From Gnetum montanum (Eukaryota > Streptophyta > Gnetopsida > Gnetales > Gnetaceae): a DNA stretch of 64,000 nt. Shown one piece after another: positions 45,442 through 57,809 of this stretch (its first letter is position 1; each line of letters opens with the position of its first letter). A program made the position numbers and the translations under genes. Below the pieces are notes generated by a model. It worked only from the letters and a program-made list of their open reading frames with translations. It was not told the origin of the DNA and made no database searches. The stretch is from the NCBI GenBank assembly GCA_015680685.1, contig MNCI01019012.1:6116-70115 (forward strand). The letters run 5' to 3'.

Positions 45442-46906
45442 TAAAACACCACTAATTTCGGCCTAACACTTTGAAATGACTTAGTCGAGAGGTAAAAATT
45501 TGACTAAGTCAAGCTTGCTCAAGCCAGCTTGCTCACGTTGGCTTATCTTGGGCACTCACATTGGCTTGCAAATTTTCTCACTCACACTACACTCACACTA
45601 GCAGCATGAGTCCAGCATGAGCAACTGTGAGAGCCTCAAAACTGAGTTGAAATGATTTGATTCCAAGATGCAAGTCATCCTCAAGGTTCATTGTTGATAA
45701 CTTCAAGTCCCAGCCTCCAAAATTCCAAATTTCAGTTCCAAAATTGCAAGTTTTTGCAACTCATGCTGTGGTCACATTGCACTCAAGCTGGCAGCGTGAG
45801 CTGCCAAAAGTGGCTCAAAACAAGTCACTCTCAACCTCAGTTTTTGACTTGCAGATCACTCTCAGACACAATCAAGAAATCATTGCACTTAAAGAACAGG
45901 CTTCAAAAATCAAAATTTAATGTGGAATATGTCATTTTTAGCTCACTCACGCTGAGGTCACGCTGACAGCATGACTACAATGTGAGCACTAGTCATGCTC
46001 AGTTGAAAGAACACCAAACACATGCTGAGGACATGCTAAGACAAAATCAACTCACGCTAGGAGCCCTGGTGAAATAGATATTCCTCAAACAGCCACAAAA
46101 CCACTCAAATCGACATCTTACAGCAGTCGATCCATGGATCAAACGACCCAGGATCGAATTTTCTTATTGTACACTATCATTTTCATTGTAAATTTTACAC
46201 ATTGTAAGATACAGTGCATCCGGTCAAGAATGTATCCTGCCTACACACATCCAATAGACACACAACTATCCATCAAACATGTGTCACATGATCTGTTTTC
46301 CTCTCATCTCTCAGCCATTGATTCCATCTATGAATTCTGCATTCGAGCCTAGCCAAACCTTATAAATACCCTATCAATTCACATAAACAAGGTTGGCAAT
46401 TTTGAAGGTTGACGGCTTAGGAAACATAGACCAACAATCCTTGGACACTCGAGTGCACTTAACTCCTAGCATCCAGGCACTTCTAAAATACACCACTCCA
46501 GGGCTTATCATTTGACTTGCCATCATGCAGCTACGCTTTGACCGGTGCACATACTTTCTAAGCAATACCATACAATTCATTTTGCTAGCCATTATATTAT
46601 TTTTTAAAAAAATTTGGTTTACACATTGATTACAATACAGTTTTATTTTGTTCAAGCTCTGTTTGCATCTTGTATATCATTCTTTACATTACATATGTTA
46701 TTAGTTATGATAACCCTAGTGCAAGCCATAGTTTACATTCAAAGAAGTCCTTGGTTGATTTGCGTGCAGACCATCCACGGCACTCTTCCTTCATTTTCTT
46801 TTCCAACTTGCCCTCACGCGAAGGCAAGGTTGGTTGTACCCATCTAATGATCTTTTGGTAAGTATTTTTCCATTCCATCCTTACACCGATGATTTCGATC
46901 AATACA
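45442..46906 (+). repeat. LTR A of the tandem array
   Basis: It is 1465 bp. It starts TAAAACACC (decayed TGAAACACC) and ends AATACA. TATA box TATAAATACCC lies at 46361. U3 contains many CTCACGCTGG-type words at 45510-46060. Confidence 0.9.
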
Positions 46907-46912
46907 GTAAAT

Positions 46913-46929
46913 TGGCACTAGAAGGATGG
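46913..46929 (+). other. Primer-binding site of array unit 1
   Basis: TGGCACTAGAAGGATGG starts six bases after the LTR end. It matches the Tat-like element's site TGGCGCTAGATGGAGGG apart from three changes. Confidence 0.8.
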
Positions 46930-46974
46930 CTGAACTTGTTTACCATTTGTTAAAAAACTAAAACCGAAGCCTGG

Positions 46975-47480
46975 CTTGTCAAGCTATCCTACTCACACTC
47001 GGCTTGACTCACCCACGCTAAGCCTAGTTACTCACACTATCAGCTTGCTCACGCTGTCAGCTTGATCATGCTATCAGCTTACTCACGTTGTGAGCTTGCT
47101 CACACTCTGATTTACTCATGCTATGGGCTTGCTCATACTCTAATAACTTACGCTGGGTTGTAACTCACGCTCCACTTGCTATAGTCACCTTACACTGCTA
47201 CAGTGTTTTTTAGCTGCTACAGTACTCACACTGGGTTCTAACTCATGCTTACACTGTGTACACATGCTACCATACTCACACTCTGCTTGCTACAGTAACC
47301 TTACATTGCTACAGTGTTTTGCATTTGCTACAGTGCTCACACTGGATTCTAACTCGTGCTCATGCTATGTACACACACTGCCATACTCATGCTCCACTTG
47401 CTATAGTAACCTTACGCTACTACAGTGTTTTGCGGTTGCTACAGTACTCATGCTGCTACAGTGCTGCTACAATATTGATA
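46975..47480. repeat. Minisatellite of CTCACGCTG and GCTACAGT words, leader 1
   Basis: Dozens of imperfect copies of ACTCACGCT(G), AGCTTGCTCACG, TTGCTACAGTAACCTTAC and similar recur every 12-20 bases. A 75-bp higher-order unit (CACTGGGTTCTAACTC to CTACAGT) recurs about three times. The same block lies at 54420-54935 in unit 2. It is not coding. Confidence 0.85.
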
Positions 47481-47585
47481 TAGTATTTTTCCAACAAAAA
47501 CACACAAAACTCATCTATTTCAAAGCTGAATTCACCATAATTCGCATCTAACTTCAAGCTAGTCTAAGTACTGACTGCCACCAAC

Positions 47586-50040
47586 ATGGATCACCTTGTC
47601 CAATACATACAACACAATGATTTTGAGATGACTTCCTCTTACCTGAGATTGCCATCTAAGTACGAGTACGAGTTCGCGGCCCTGCCATAACCCAACAGCC
47701 CTTAGGGACTTGCCTCCTCACAACAATCACAACACTTGGATCACACGCCCAAGGCATTCGCTTCATAATCTACACACACTGGGGCCTAGCCCCAAACAAT
47801 CCAAACACCTTGTACATATGATAAGGCCTAGCCCCAAGAAACACAAGTACCTTATGCCTACTCTAGGGCCATTCCCCAACCTCCCCAAACTCAACCCAAC
47901 ATTTACACAGGTGCCACATGTGTCATGCCTATTTTACCAGTGCCTCAGGCACCTACTCATCATCCATCCGGGATGACGTTAAACTATCAATGGCCCGGTA
48001 CGGTCTTTAAGCTGCCAACACATGTCTAGTATGACGTTAAACTACCAACAACCATCTGCCATAACATTAAACTCGTAGAGCCCACAACCAGTGATCCAAC
48101 CCTTCACTGCACAACCTACATGAGTCCAGTCAACACAACCGGCTGGTGAATCTATGAGTTGGGAACAAGTGTCCCAACTCATCCAGACTCTAATGGAGGA
48201 AATCAACTAGCTTAATACTTCCTCCTTAGACATACACAAGGTGGTGGACTTTTACCATGATGATTCGATCTGTCCTACGGTCCCACCCACTACACTACCT
48301 ATGGGCTATTCATTGCCACATCTGACAAAATACAATGGTCATAGTGACCCCAATGCACATATCATCACATTCCACACAGAAGCCATCACGTTGCACTCTT
48401 GGCCACATGCCATTCTACATCTCTTTCCCTTGTCTCTCACTGGCAAAGCTCTAGACTAGTATTTTGCCCTACCTTGACCTTCCATTGCATCCCTCAAGCA
48501 CCTCATACATTAGTTTGTGACATGCTTCACATACATCATCAAACTTGAAGTGACAATCGACAAGCTCCTCCATGTCAGAAAAGGACCCCTAGAGCCCATA
48601 CTACCCTTATTCCAGTGATGGAGTGTCACAGCCAATGAAATGCATGAGTCGATCACAGAGACACATCTCTTGGCAATCTTCAAGGATGTAGTCAATGACT
48701 TCATTAAGTCCAAACTACTCTACCAGGCCCCAAAGTCTCTTACCGAGGCCTTTGACCAAGCAAGGGGCATCGGAGAGGTAGCAAGAGCAAGCAATGACCT
48801 AGCTTATGTGGCCTACAAAAACCAACATTCTTGGAAGCAAAACACAATAGTAGCAATAGTGGTCGCAAGCACAAAAGCAACCAACTAGGGCCCAATAGCT
48901 AAGCAACCCAAATCCCCAGCTGATAAAACCACCAACATTGGCACCAACTCACCTACATCGGCAAGGGCCACCCCAAGGTCCAACATTCAGCACAAAGACT
49001 GCTCAAAGTATACACCACTTCCGATGCAACCTTCTAAACTATTGGAGTAACTCTTGAAAGTTGGGCAAATCCAACACAAACATGTGTCAATGATTACCTG
49101 CCAAAAACATTATAGATATTGTGAGCTACTAAGGAACCCCACATTAGCAGTACCAAATGGGCTCCCGGTACCATGACATTTTAAACTGGACTAATACTAT
49201 CATTATCATCAATTAGCTGGTCATAGTATCGACAACTGTCATGCTTTCCAAGATGACCTATAGAGAATGATAGAACAAGGCCAATTGGTGATCAACATGG
49301 CGAGTCAATCCAACACAGACGATGCCTCCTATGTCATAAACTCAATTAGCATAGGCGGAAAGCCCAAACCTATGCAACAACCTTTTGTGATCTATATGCC
49401 TCCTAACAAGGCAAAGGTCCCCGTAGACTCCACAAGCAAGAGGCCTCCCTTTGTTTTCAAAGTGCTGCCTCAGGCACCCACAACACCCTTTGTGGTCATG
49501 GTTCCATAGCAATCATCCACTAAAACGTTAAATTGGCATGACGTAGCAACAACAACCACTAAGAAACCCTTTATCATAAGGTGCCACAACCTGATGGACC
49601 CTCACCTACTTGAAGCCCAATAGTGGGCAACATCTCGATCCCTCCTCCCTCAAGGGGTGACCCCACTAACAACTTGGGTAGGTCCACCAAATGGCAATGC
49701 AAGAGGACAAATGAGCACCTCACAACTCCCATGGCTAGAGCAAAGGCCACACCTAGCAAAAAAAAACTAAAAATTGGGGCCCCTACCCCTAAGCAAACCA
49801 TGCCCAAGTCCCCTTCACAAGAGATATGTCTCTCAAACCACATGAAGGAAGTCAAGGCCAACACAACAACTAATGACAAGGACTTTATAGCTGCACTAAC
49901 CCAGGTGAAGGAAATGCTCAAGCAAAAGAACACAACGTTGAGCTTGTACAACCTAGTTGGGATCTCATCTACTCACTACCAAGCATTTTCCTAGATCTTG
50001 GCCTCCATTCCTATTGCGAAGGATATCCCTACAGATGAGG
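47586..50040 (+). pseudogene. gag: gag of array unit 1 (decayed)
   Basis: ATG 47586 begins MDHLVQYIQHNDFEMTSSY. A proline-rich N-terminus follows; it has a +1 shift relative to the part starting MSWEQ at 48154. The capsid core is at 48290-48480 (YSLPHLTKYNGHSDPNAHIITF, LSLTGKALD). The Tat-type Cys-His motif lies near 49110-49250 (YCELLRNPTLAVPNG, then HSIDNCHAFQDDL). A linker rich in P, K and T follows. Stops fit CAA, CAG and CGA decay. Three ATGACATTAAACTAC-like words lie in the N-terminal coding part (47970-48075). It would have built particles for this family. Confidence 0.75.
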
Positions 50041-50149
50041 CATCCATTCGTGCAACGATGTTCCCTCCTACACCGCAAGAATCGAGTTCAACATCCCTAG
50101 TGTTCCACGACAATGTAGTCAAAGTTAACCTCGAATGAGGGGAGGTCAC

Positions 50150-50801
50150 TACAACCCCACTATCAATTAAAATTCATGTTGGGTTTTGTACCATTCGCAA
50201 AGTGCACGTAGATTATGGTGAAGCAACAAACATAGTCTTGTACTCCGTCATCAACAAGCTAGGCCTGGTAGATGAAATCAGGCCAACCAAAATCATGTGT
50301 CTAAAATCCTTGAATGGATCACATGTCATAGTCATGGGTACAATCAACTTAGCCTTTGTGGTAGGAGAGAAATTCTCCACTAGTGCATATTTCACTATCA
50401 TAGACGAGATGCCAAGTTTCAACATGATTCTAGGTAGGCCTTGGCTAGCCCAACTAAGGGCCATCTCCTCTCCCATCCACCAAGAAATCCACCTTCCATA
50501 CGAAGGTGGTCAAGTTATCATCCATGGTGATAATGTTTCCTCTTCAACTATCCACAACATAGACATGGCACAAGTTTTAAAAGAAGAGTTTCTTGGTGGT
50601 ACACCTACGGTAACCAACGCACCGCCTAAGGCTAACACACTCAAATGAGTCGTTGAAGCCAATAACTTCCCAGAGGATAAGCCTTGCAAACTTCCTAATC
50701 CATGCTTGATTAGGAAGAAACTACATGACCAAGACTTTCCCTTGGCAAAAAATGTGCTAGATGCTTGTTTACCCTTTGCCTCCACTTGCCATGCATTTTG
50801 A
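50150..50801 (+). pseudogene. pro: Retropepsin of array unit 1
   Basis: Open from 50202 to 50648 after decayed upstream codons; the frame then continues with a TGA near 50646 to a stop at 50799-50801. Motifs are VDYGEATNIV (active-site region with DYG in place of DDG), FNMILGRPWLAQL and a C-terminal tail. About 200 residues. Compared with unit 2 the catalytic triplet has lost its second D/S position, so this copy is probably inactive. No RT follows. Confidence 0.8.
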
Positions 50802-52641
50802 CATTCATTTACATCACACTAGCCTATGCGTTTACATTTTGCCCACTGACTTAGATCACACATTTTTCTTTTTTTACACATTCATCAACTTAGTTTACAC
50901 ATTGCATTTGAAAAACATCAAACATAAAAAAACATAAAACTACAAAAACACATGGCCCGAAAAGGCCTTAAACTAGCTTACGGCCTGGAATGGCCTAAAA
51001 CTACCACTTTTGCATTGCTTTTCTTTCATTCATACATTTTAAATCTGTTTATAGCAAGTGTTGGTTGATGTTGTTTTCTTTCTGGTTGATTTTTGCAGGA
51101 TATTGCAAATACACAGCGTGACCATGCATGCAACATCACACCTTACAAAAGCAAGGTAAGTCCCAGTCCGCTATGACTATAAATTGGCACAGACAGTCTT
51201 GCTATGACTATAAACTGGCACAAACAGGACAATATGATTGTAAACTGGCATAGCTCGTCCTTGAGTCATGACGATAAACTAACACCACAGAGCTCCATTT
51301 GATATGACACTAAATTACCACATCTATCCGCCATGACGTGAAACTAGCATCCAGAGTCCACTAAGACTATAAACTGGTTTGCCTCTTCATAGTCTACTAC
51401 GACTTTAAACTAGCAATGCGCCATCCACTATGATGCTAAACTAGCACCGTCCAAAGGGTTATGACATGAAACTAACCTGCAATAGTCCTCTAAGACTATA
51501 AACTGGCAACATCATCAACGACTAGGCAATACTTGAAAAGATATATTGCTACAATTGAATGTATCTGTTCCACAAAAACTTGCTGCATAATTTGTCTCAT
51601 GGACCCAGATGAACCTGATATTGTTCAGTCTACTTTGAAATAACACATGGTGGCTCCATATCCTCAATTGTTTTCAAGTTTAAAGTGCTTAGTGAACCAA
51701 ATCATTTGTGGTTTTCTTGTCTTCTTGGAGTTGTGTTTGCAGGATGACACATCTAAGGCATTCGTGCATAGATGCACTTCATCATGACGATGAGGTATCA
51801 CATTCTTCCTAATGTCCACAACTGGGTTAATCAATCCATTCATAAGTACACTCCTAATACATTCCCTATTTCCCATCTTATTCAATTACACCCCATTGAT
51901 ACATTCTACTCATCCCAAAGCTCTTGATACACTATTGCACACTATGATTCTCTAAGCAGTTGCAATGCAAAACACAGTACATGGTACAGGATACAAATGC
52001 AAGTGCATGAGCATGAGTATAGCATTTAAAGCAAGATCTTCCACAAAGAACAAAAAAAAAGAGAAAATAAAAAACAAACAGAAAGAAAGAAATGAACAAA
52101 AAGGACCAAAGAGCAAAATGCACGAAAAAGGTCATCATGACCCCATTGACATCATAAACTAAAGACCATTGGCTCTTCTCATACAAGCCCTAGGGGGGAA
52201 GGCAATTATCTTAGAAAAATAGTTACACTCATGTCTTAAATGATCATGTTGCACATCATCATGTGGCTTTGGCTATTTACAATGGGCTCCTGTAAACACT
52301 CTACAAAAGTCTTGTTTCTCCACAGAATGCATTGCCTATGTCTTGGTTCCGAGTCTACTGATAACCAGCTACCGATAAGAACTAAAGATATGGCTTGTTC
52401 GTGTGAAAGCATTCCTCTTCCACAATTCCAATAGCAATCATAACCCTTCATCAACTCTTGATTTCCCCAGTTACAACCAATCCGCTTGCATCTTGAACTG
52501 CATTTCCCCCAATCCCATGTACTTCTAAACATGGTGCGATGACATCCAGTCAGGGGCCGACGAATAATGCTTGGTACTTGGTTGTTCATGGTGTTTTGTA
52601 CTTCTTTGTCGATGCCTCTTGAGTGGATCCCTCTAGACGTC
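50802..52641 (+). other. Non-coding 3' half of array unit 1
   Basis: It starts with a two-copy GGCCCGAAAAGGCC / GGCCTGGAATGGCC block (50953-50996), then a splice-like TTTTTGCAG|GATATT (51100) and AAGCAAG|GTAAGT (51152). Next come 11 or so GCTATGACTATAAACTGGC repeats (51162-51500). An A-rich run (52049-52100) and unassigned sequence reach to the polypurine tract. Where the Tat-like element has its antisense gene and pol, this element has only about 160 and 1100 bases respectively. Confidence 0.6.
51162..51500. repeat. Tandem repeat TATGACTATAAACTGGCAC, about 30-bp unit
   Basis: About eleven copies, spacing 28-35 bases, alternating TATGACTATAAACT and ATGACGTGAAACTAGC forms. It is the reverse complement of the repeat family at 32262-32700 in the Tat-like element. 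The unit-2 copy is at 58826-59175. Confidence 0.85.
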
Positions 52642-52657
52642 AACAAAGAGGGGCCAA
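52642..52657 (+). other. Polypurine tract of array unit 1
   Basis: AACAAAGAGGGGCCAA directly before the LTR start TGAAACACC. Confidence 0.9.
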
Positions 52658-54359
52658 TGAAACACCACTAATTTAGGCCTAACACTTTGAAACAAGAACA
52701 ACCCAGAGCCTTCTTAGCTTTTGGGAGGTAAAAATTTGACTAAGTCAAGCTTTCTCATGCTGGCTTGTCCTAGGCACTCATGCTGGCTTGTCCTGGGCAC
52801 TCACGCTGGCTTGCAAATTTTCTCACTCATGCTACACTCACACTGGCTTGCAAATTTTCTCACTCACACTGGCGGCATGAGTCCAGTGTGAGCAATTGTG
52901 AGAGCCTTAAAACTGATTGGAAATGATTTGATTTCAAGGTACAAGTCATCCTCAGGGTTCATTATCAACAACTTTAAGTCCTAGCCTCCAGAATTCCAGA
53001 TTTCAGGTCCAAAATTGCAAGTTTTTGCAACTCACACTGTGGTCATGCTGCACTCACGCTGGAAGCGTGAGTCTAGCGTGAGCTACCAAAAGTGGCTCAA
53101 AACAAGTCACTCTCAAGCTCAGTTTTTGACTTGTAAATTACTCTCAGGGTCAAACACAATCAAGAAATCATTACACTTAAAGAACAGGCTACAAAAATCA
53201 AAATTTGATGTGAAATATGTCAATTTTAGCTCACTCAAGATGAGGTCATGGAGAGAGTGTGAGTGCAGCGTGAGCACTGGTCATGCTTGGTCAAAAGAAC
53301 ATCAAACACATGCTGAGGACATGCCAAGACAAAATTAACTCACACTAGGATTGCTAGTGAAATAGAGATGCCTCAAACAGCCACAAAACCACTCAAATCG
53401 ACATCCTGCAACAGTCGATCCATGGATCAAGCGAGCCGGGATCGAATTTTCTTGTTGTACACTATCATTTTCATTGTAAATTTTACACATTGTAAGATAC
53501 AGTGCATCCATTCAAGATAGTAGCCTGCCTACACACATCCAATCAACACACAACTATCCATCAGACAAGTGTTGATCCATGGATCAAGCGAGCCGGGATC
53601 GAATTTTCTTGTTGTACACTATCATTTTCATTATAAATTTTACACATTGTAAGATACAGTGCATCCAATCAAGAATGTAGCCTACCTACACACATCTAAT
53701 TAACACATAGCTGTCCATCAGACATGTGTCACATGATCCATTTTCCTCTCATCTCTCAGCCATTAATTACATCTATGAATTCCACATCTGAGCCTAGCCA
53801 AACCTTATAAATACCCTGTTGATTCACATAAATGAGGTTGGTAATTTTGAAGGTTGACAGCTTAGGAAACACAGACCAACAATCCTTGGATGCTCAAGTG
53901 CACTTGACTCCTAGCATCCAGGCACTTATAAAATACACCACTCTAGGGCTTAGCATTTGACTTTCCATCCACACGCACAACTACACTTTGACCGGTGCAC
54001 ATACTTTCTAAGCAATACCATACATTTCATTTTGCCAACCATTATATTGTTTATTTTGTTTTAAATTTGGTTTATGCTTTGATTACAATATAGTTTTATT
54101 TTGTTCAAGCTCTGTTTTCATCTCGTATATCATTATTTACATATCATACGTTATCAATTATGATAACCCCAACAAAATCCATAGTTTACGTTCAAAGAAG
54201 TCCTTGGTTGATTTGCATGCAAATCATCCACAGCACTCTACCTTCATTTTCTTTTCCAGCTTGCCCTCATGCGAAGGTAGCACCGACTGTACCCATCTAA
54301 CAATCTTTCGGTGTTTATTTTTCCCTTCTAGCCTTACACTGATGATTTCTGTCAATACT
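52658..54359 (+). repeat. LTR B (shared middle LTR) of the tandem array
   Basis: It is 1702 bp, about 200 longer than the others because of a 157-bp tandem duplication (53417-53573 and 53574-53730) containing CCATGGATCAAGCGAGCC. TATAAATA at 53806-53813. It ends AATACT and is followed by a primer site, so it serves as 3' LTR of unit 1 and 5' LTR of unit 2. Confidence 0.9.
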
Positions 54360-54365
54360 GTAAAT

Positions 54366-54382
54366 TGGTGCTATAAGGAGGG
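54366..54382 (+). other. Primer-binding site of array unit 2
   Basis: TGGTGCTATAAGGAGGG, one or two bases from the expected TGGCGCTAGAAGGAGGG. Confidence 0.8.
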
Positions 54383-54419
54383 TTGAACTTGTTTACCATC
54401 TGTTAAAAAACTAAAATCG

Positions 54420-54935
54420 AAGCCTGGCTTGTCAAGCTACCCTACTCATGCTCAGCTTGACTTACCCATGCTAAGCCTAGTTACTCAAGCTGTCAGCTTG
54501 ATCACGCTATCAGATTACTCACGCTGTTAACTTACTCATGCTGTGAGCTTGCTCATGCTCTGATTTACTCATGCTATGGGCTTGCTCCCGCTCTAATAAC
54601 TTACGATGGGTTGTAACTCATGCTCCACTTTCTACAGTAACCTTACACTACTACAGTGTGTTTTTGTTGCTACAGTACTCACACTGGGTTCTAACTCATG
54701 CTCACACTATGTACACATGCTGCCATACTCACGCTCTACTTGCTACAGTAACCTTATGCTGCTATAGTGTTTTTCGGTTGCTACAGTGCTCACGCTGGGT
54801 TCTAACTCATGCTCACGCTATGTACACATGCTGCCATACTCACACTCTGCTTGCTACAGTAACCTTACACTACTACAGTGTTTTGCGGTTACTACAATAC
54901 TAACGTTGCTACAGTGCCGCTACAATACTGCTATA
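54420..54935. repeat. Minisatellite of CTCACGCTG and GCTACAGT words, leader 2
   Basis: Same composition and position as 46975-47480, with different copy number and many single-base differences. Confidence 0.85.
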
Positions 54936-55038
54936 GTGTTTTGTCAACAAAAACACATAAAACTCATCTGTTTCAAAGCCGAATTCACCATAATTCGCAC
55001 CTAACTTCAAGCCGGTCTAAGTACTAATTGTCACCAAC

Positions 55039-57760
55039 ATGGATCACCTTGTCCAATACATACAATACATACAACACAACGATTTTGAGATGACTTCCTC
55101 TTACTCAAGATCACCAACCAAGTACGAGTATGAGTTCATAGCCTTGCCATAACTCAACAGCCCTTGGGGCCTTGCCTCCTCACAAAAATCACAACACTTG
55201 GAGCACATGCCCAAGCCATTCGCTTCATAATTTGCACACACTGGGGCCCAGTCCCAAACAATCCAAACACCTTGTACATACGATAGGGCCTAGCCCTAAG
55301 CAACACAGGTACCTTATGCCTATGCTAGGGCCATGCCCCAACCTCCCCAACCTCAACCCAACATTTACGCAGGCGCCACATGTGCCATGCCTATTTTACC
55401 AGTGCCTCAGGCACCTGCTCATCATCCATTTGGGATGACATTAAACTATTGATGGCCCAATATGGCCTTAAGCTACCAACACATGTCCAGTATGATGTTA
55501 AACTACCAAAAACCATTTGCCATGACATTAAACTTGCAAAGCCCACAACCAATGATCCAACCCTTTATCTCACAACCTACGTGAGTCCAGTCAACACAAC
55601 CAGTTGGTGAATCTATGAGTTGGGAACAAGTGTCCCAACTCATCCAAACTCTGATAGAGGAAGTCAACCAGCTTAAGGCTTCCTCCTCAGACACACCCAA
55701 GGTGGTGGACTTTTACCGTGATGATTCGATTTGTCCTATGGTGCCACCCCTTACACTACCTGTGGGCTATTCATTGCCACATCTGACAAAATACAATGAT
55801 CATAGTAACCCCAACGCACATATCATCACATTTTGCATAGAAGCCATCACGTTGCACTCCTAGCCACATGCCATTCTACGCCTCTTTCCCTTGTTGCTCA
55901 CCGGCAAAGCTTTAGACTGGTATCATGCCCTACCCTAACCTTCCATCGCATCCCTCAAGGACCTCATACACCAGTTTGTGGCATGCTTCAGATACAACAT
56001 CAGACCTGAAGTGACAATCGACAAGCTCCTCCACGTCAGACAAGGACCCTTGGAGCCCATACTACCCTTCCTCTAGTGATGGAGTGCCACAGCCAATGAA
56101 ATGCATGAGCCAATTATAGAGACATCTCTTGGCAATCTTCAAGGGTGTAGTCAATGACTTCATCAAGTCCAAACTGCTCTACTAGGCCCTAAAGTCTCTT
56201 ACCGAGGCCTTTAATCAAGCAAGGGGCATTGAAGAGGCAACAAGAGCAAGCAATGACCTAGCTTATGTGGCCTACAGAAACCAACATGCTAGCATGCAAA
56301 ACACAATAGTATAAATAGTGTCCGCAAGAACAAAAACAACCAACTGGGGCCCAACAGCTAAGCAACCCAAATCCCCAGTTGATAAAACCACCAACTGTGG
56401 CACCAACTCACCTACATCAGCAGGGGCCACCCCAAGGCCCAACTTTCAGTGCAAGGACCACTCAAAGTATACACCACTACCGATGCAACCTTCTAAACTA
56501 TTGGAGTAACTCTTGAAAGTTAGGCAAATCCAACACAAACACGTGTAAGTGATTACCTGCGAAAAACATTATAGATACTGTGAACTACTAAGGAACCCCA
56601 CGTTAGCAGTACCAAATGAGCCCTCGGTCCCATGACATTTTAAACTGAACCAATACTATCATTACCATTAAGTGGCTAGTCATAGTACAGACAACTGTCG
56701 TTCTTTGCAACAGGACCTACAGAGAATGATAGAACAATGCCAATTGGTGATCGACAGGGTGAGTCAATCCAACACAGACGATGCCTCCTATGTCATAAAC
56801 TCAATTAGCATAGGTAGAAAGCCCAAACCTGTGCAACAAAATTTTGTGATCCGTGTGCCTCCTAACAAGGCAAAGGTCCCTGTAGCCTCCACAAGCAAGA
56901 GGCCTTCCTTTGTTTTCAAAGTTCCACCTCAGGCACCCACAACACCCTTTGTGGTCAAGGTCCCATAGTAATTGTCCACTAAAATGTTAAACTAGCACGA
57001 TGTAGCAACAACAACCACTAAGAAACCCTGTATCATAAGGGTGCCACAACTTGATGGCCCCTCACCTACCTGAAGCCCAATAGTGGGCAACATCTCGATC
57101 CCTCCTCCCTCAAGGGTTGACCCCAATAACAACTTGGGTAGGTCCACCAAATGGCAATGCAAGAGGACAAACGAGCACCTCACAACCTCCATGGCTAGAG
57201 CAAAGGCCACAACTAGCAAAAAATAACTGAACACTGGGGTCCCTACCCCCAAGCAAAGCACACCCAAGTCCCCTTCATAAGAGATATGTCTCTCAAACCA
57301 CATGAAGGAAATCAAGGCCAATGCAATGGCTAATGATAAGGACTTTGTAGCTGAACTAACCCATGTGAAGGAAATGCTCAAGCAAAAGAACACAATGTTG
57401 AGCTTGTACGNTAACTAGGAAAAAATAACTGAACACTGGGGTCCCTACCCCCAAGCAAAGCACACCCAAGTCCCCTTCATAAGAGATATGTCTCTCAAAC
57501 CACATGAAGGAAATCAAGGCCAACGCAATGGCTAATGATAAGGACTTTGTAGCTGAACTAACCCATGTGAAGGAAATGCTCAAGCAAAAGAACACAATGT
57601 TGAGCTTGTACGACCTAGTTAGGACCTCATCTGCTCACTGCCAAGCATTGGCCCAGATCTTGGCATCCATTCCTATTGTGAAGGATATCCCTGCAAATGA
57701 GGCATCCATTCATGCAACGATGTTCCCCCTACACTGCAAGAATCAAGTTCAACATCCCTA
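55039..57760 (+). pseudogene. gag: gag of array unit 2 (decayed)
   Basis: ATG 55039 and the MSWEQ part at 55615 are in one frame, so this copy keeps the N-terminal reading frame that unit 1 has lost. In-frame TAA, TAG and TGA still break it. The core at 55750-55920 reads YSLPHLTKYNDHSNPNAHI. The Cys-His region is near 56570-56720. The linker region 57210-57620 is inflated by a duplicated stretch around the N at 57411. Capsid function as in unit 1. Confidence 0.75.
57215..57615. other. Single N flanked by about 190-bp direct repeat (assembly join)
   Basis: An N at 57411 separates two nearly identical copies (57216-57410 and 57421-57611, both from AAAATAACTGAACACTGGGG to TTGAGCTTGTACG). Unit 1 has only one copy (49756-49950), so the extra copy is probably an unmerged contig overlap. 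Confidence 0.85.
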
Positions 57761-57809
57761 GTTTTCCACGACAATGCAGTCAAAGTTAACCTTGAATGAG
57801 GGGAGGTCA

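Noticed and set aside
49574-49951. Open frame of 125 codons on -, repeated in unit 2 (56992-57393)
   Set aside because: It lies opposite the gag linker and its conservation follows from the duplication of the unit. No motif or start signal.
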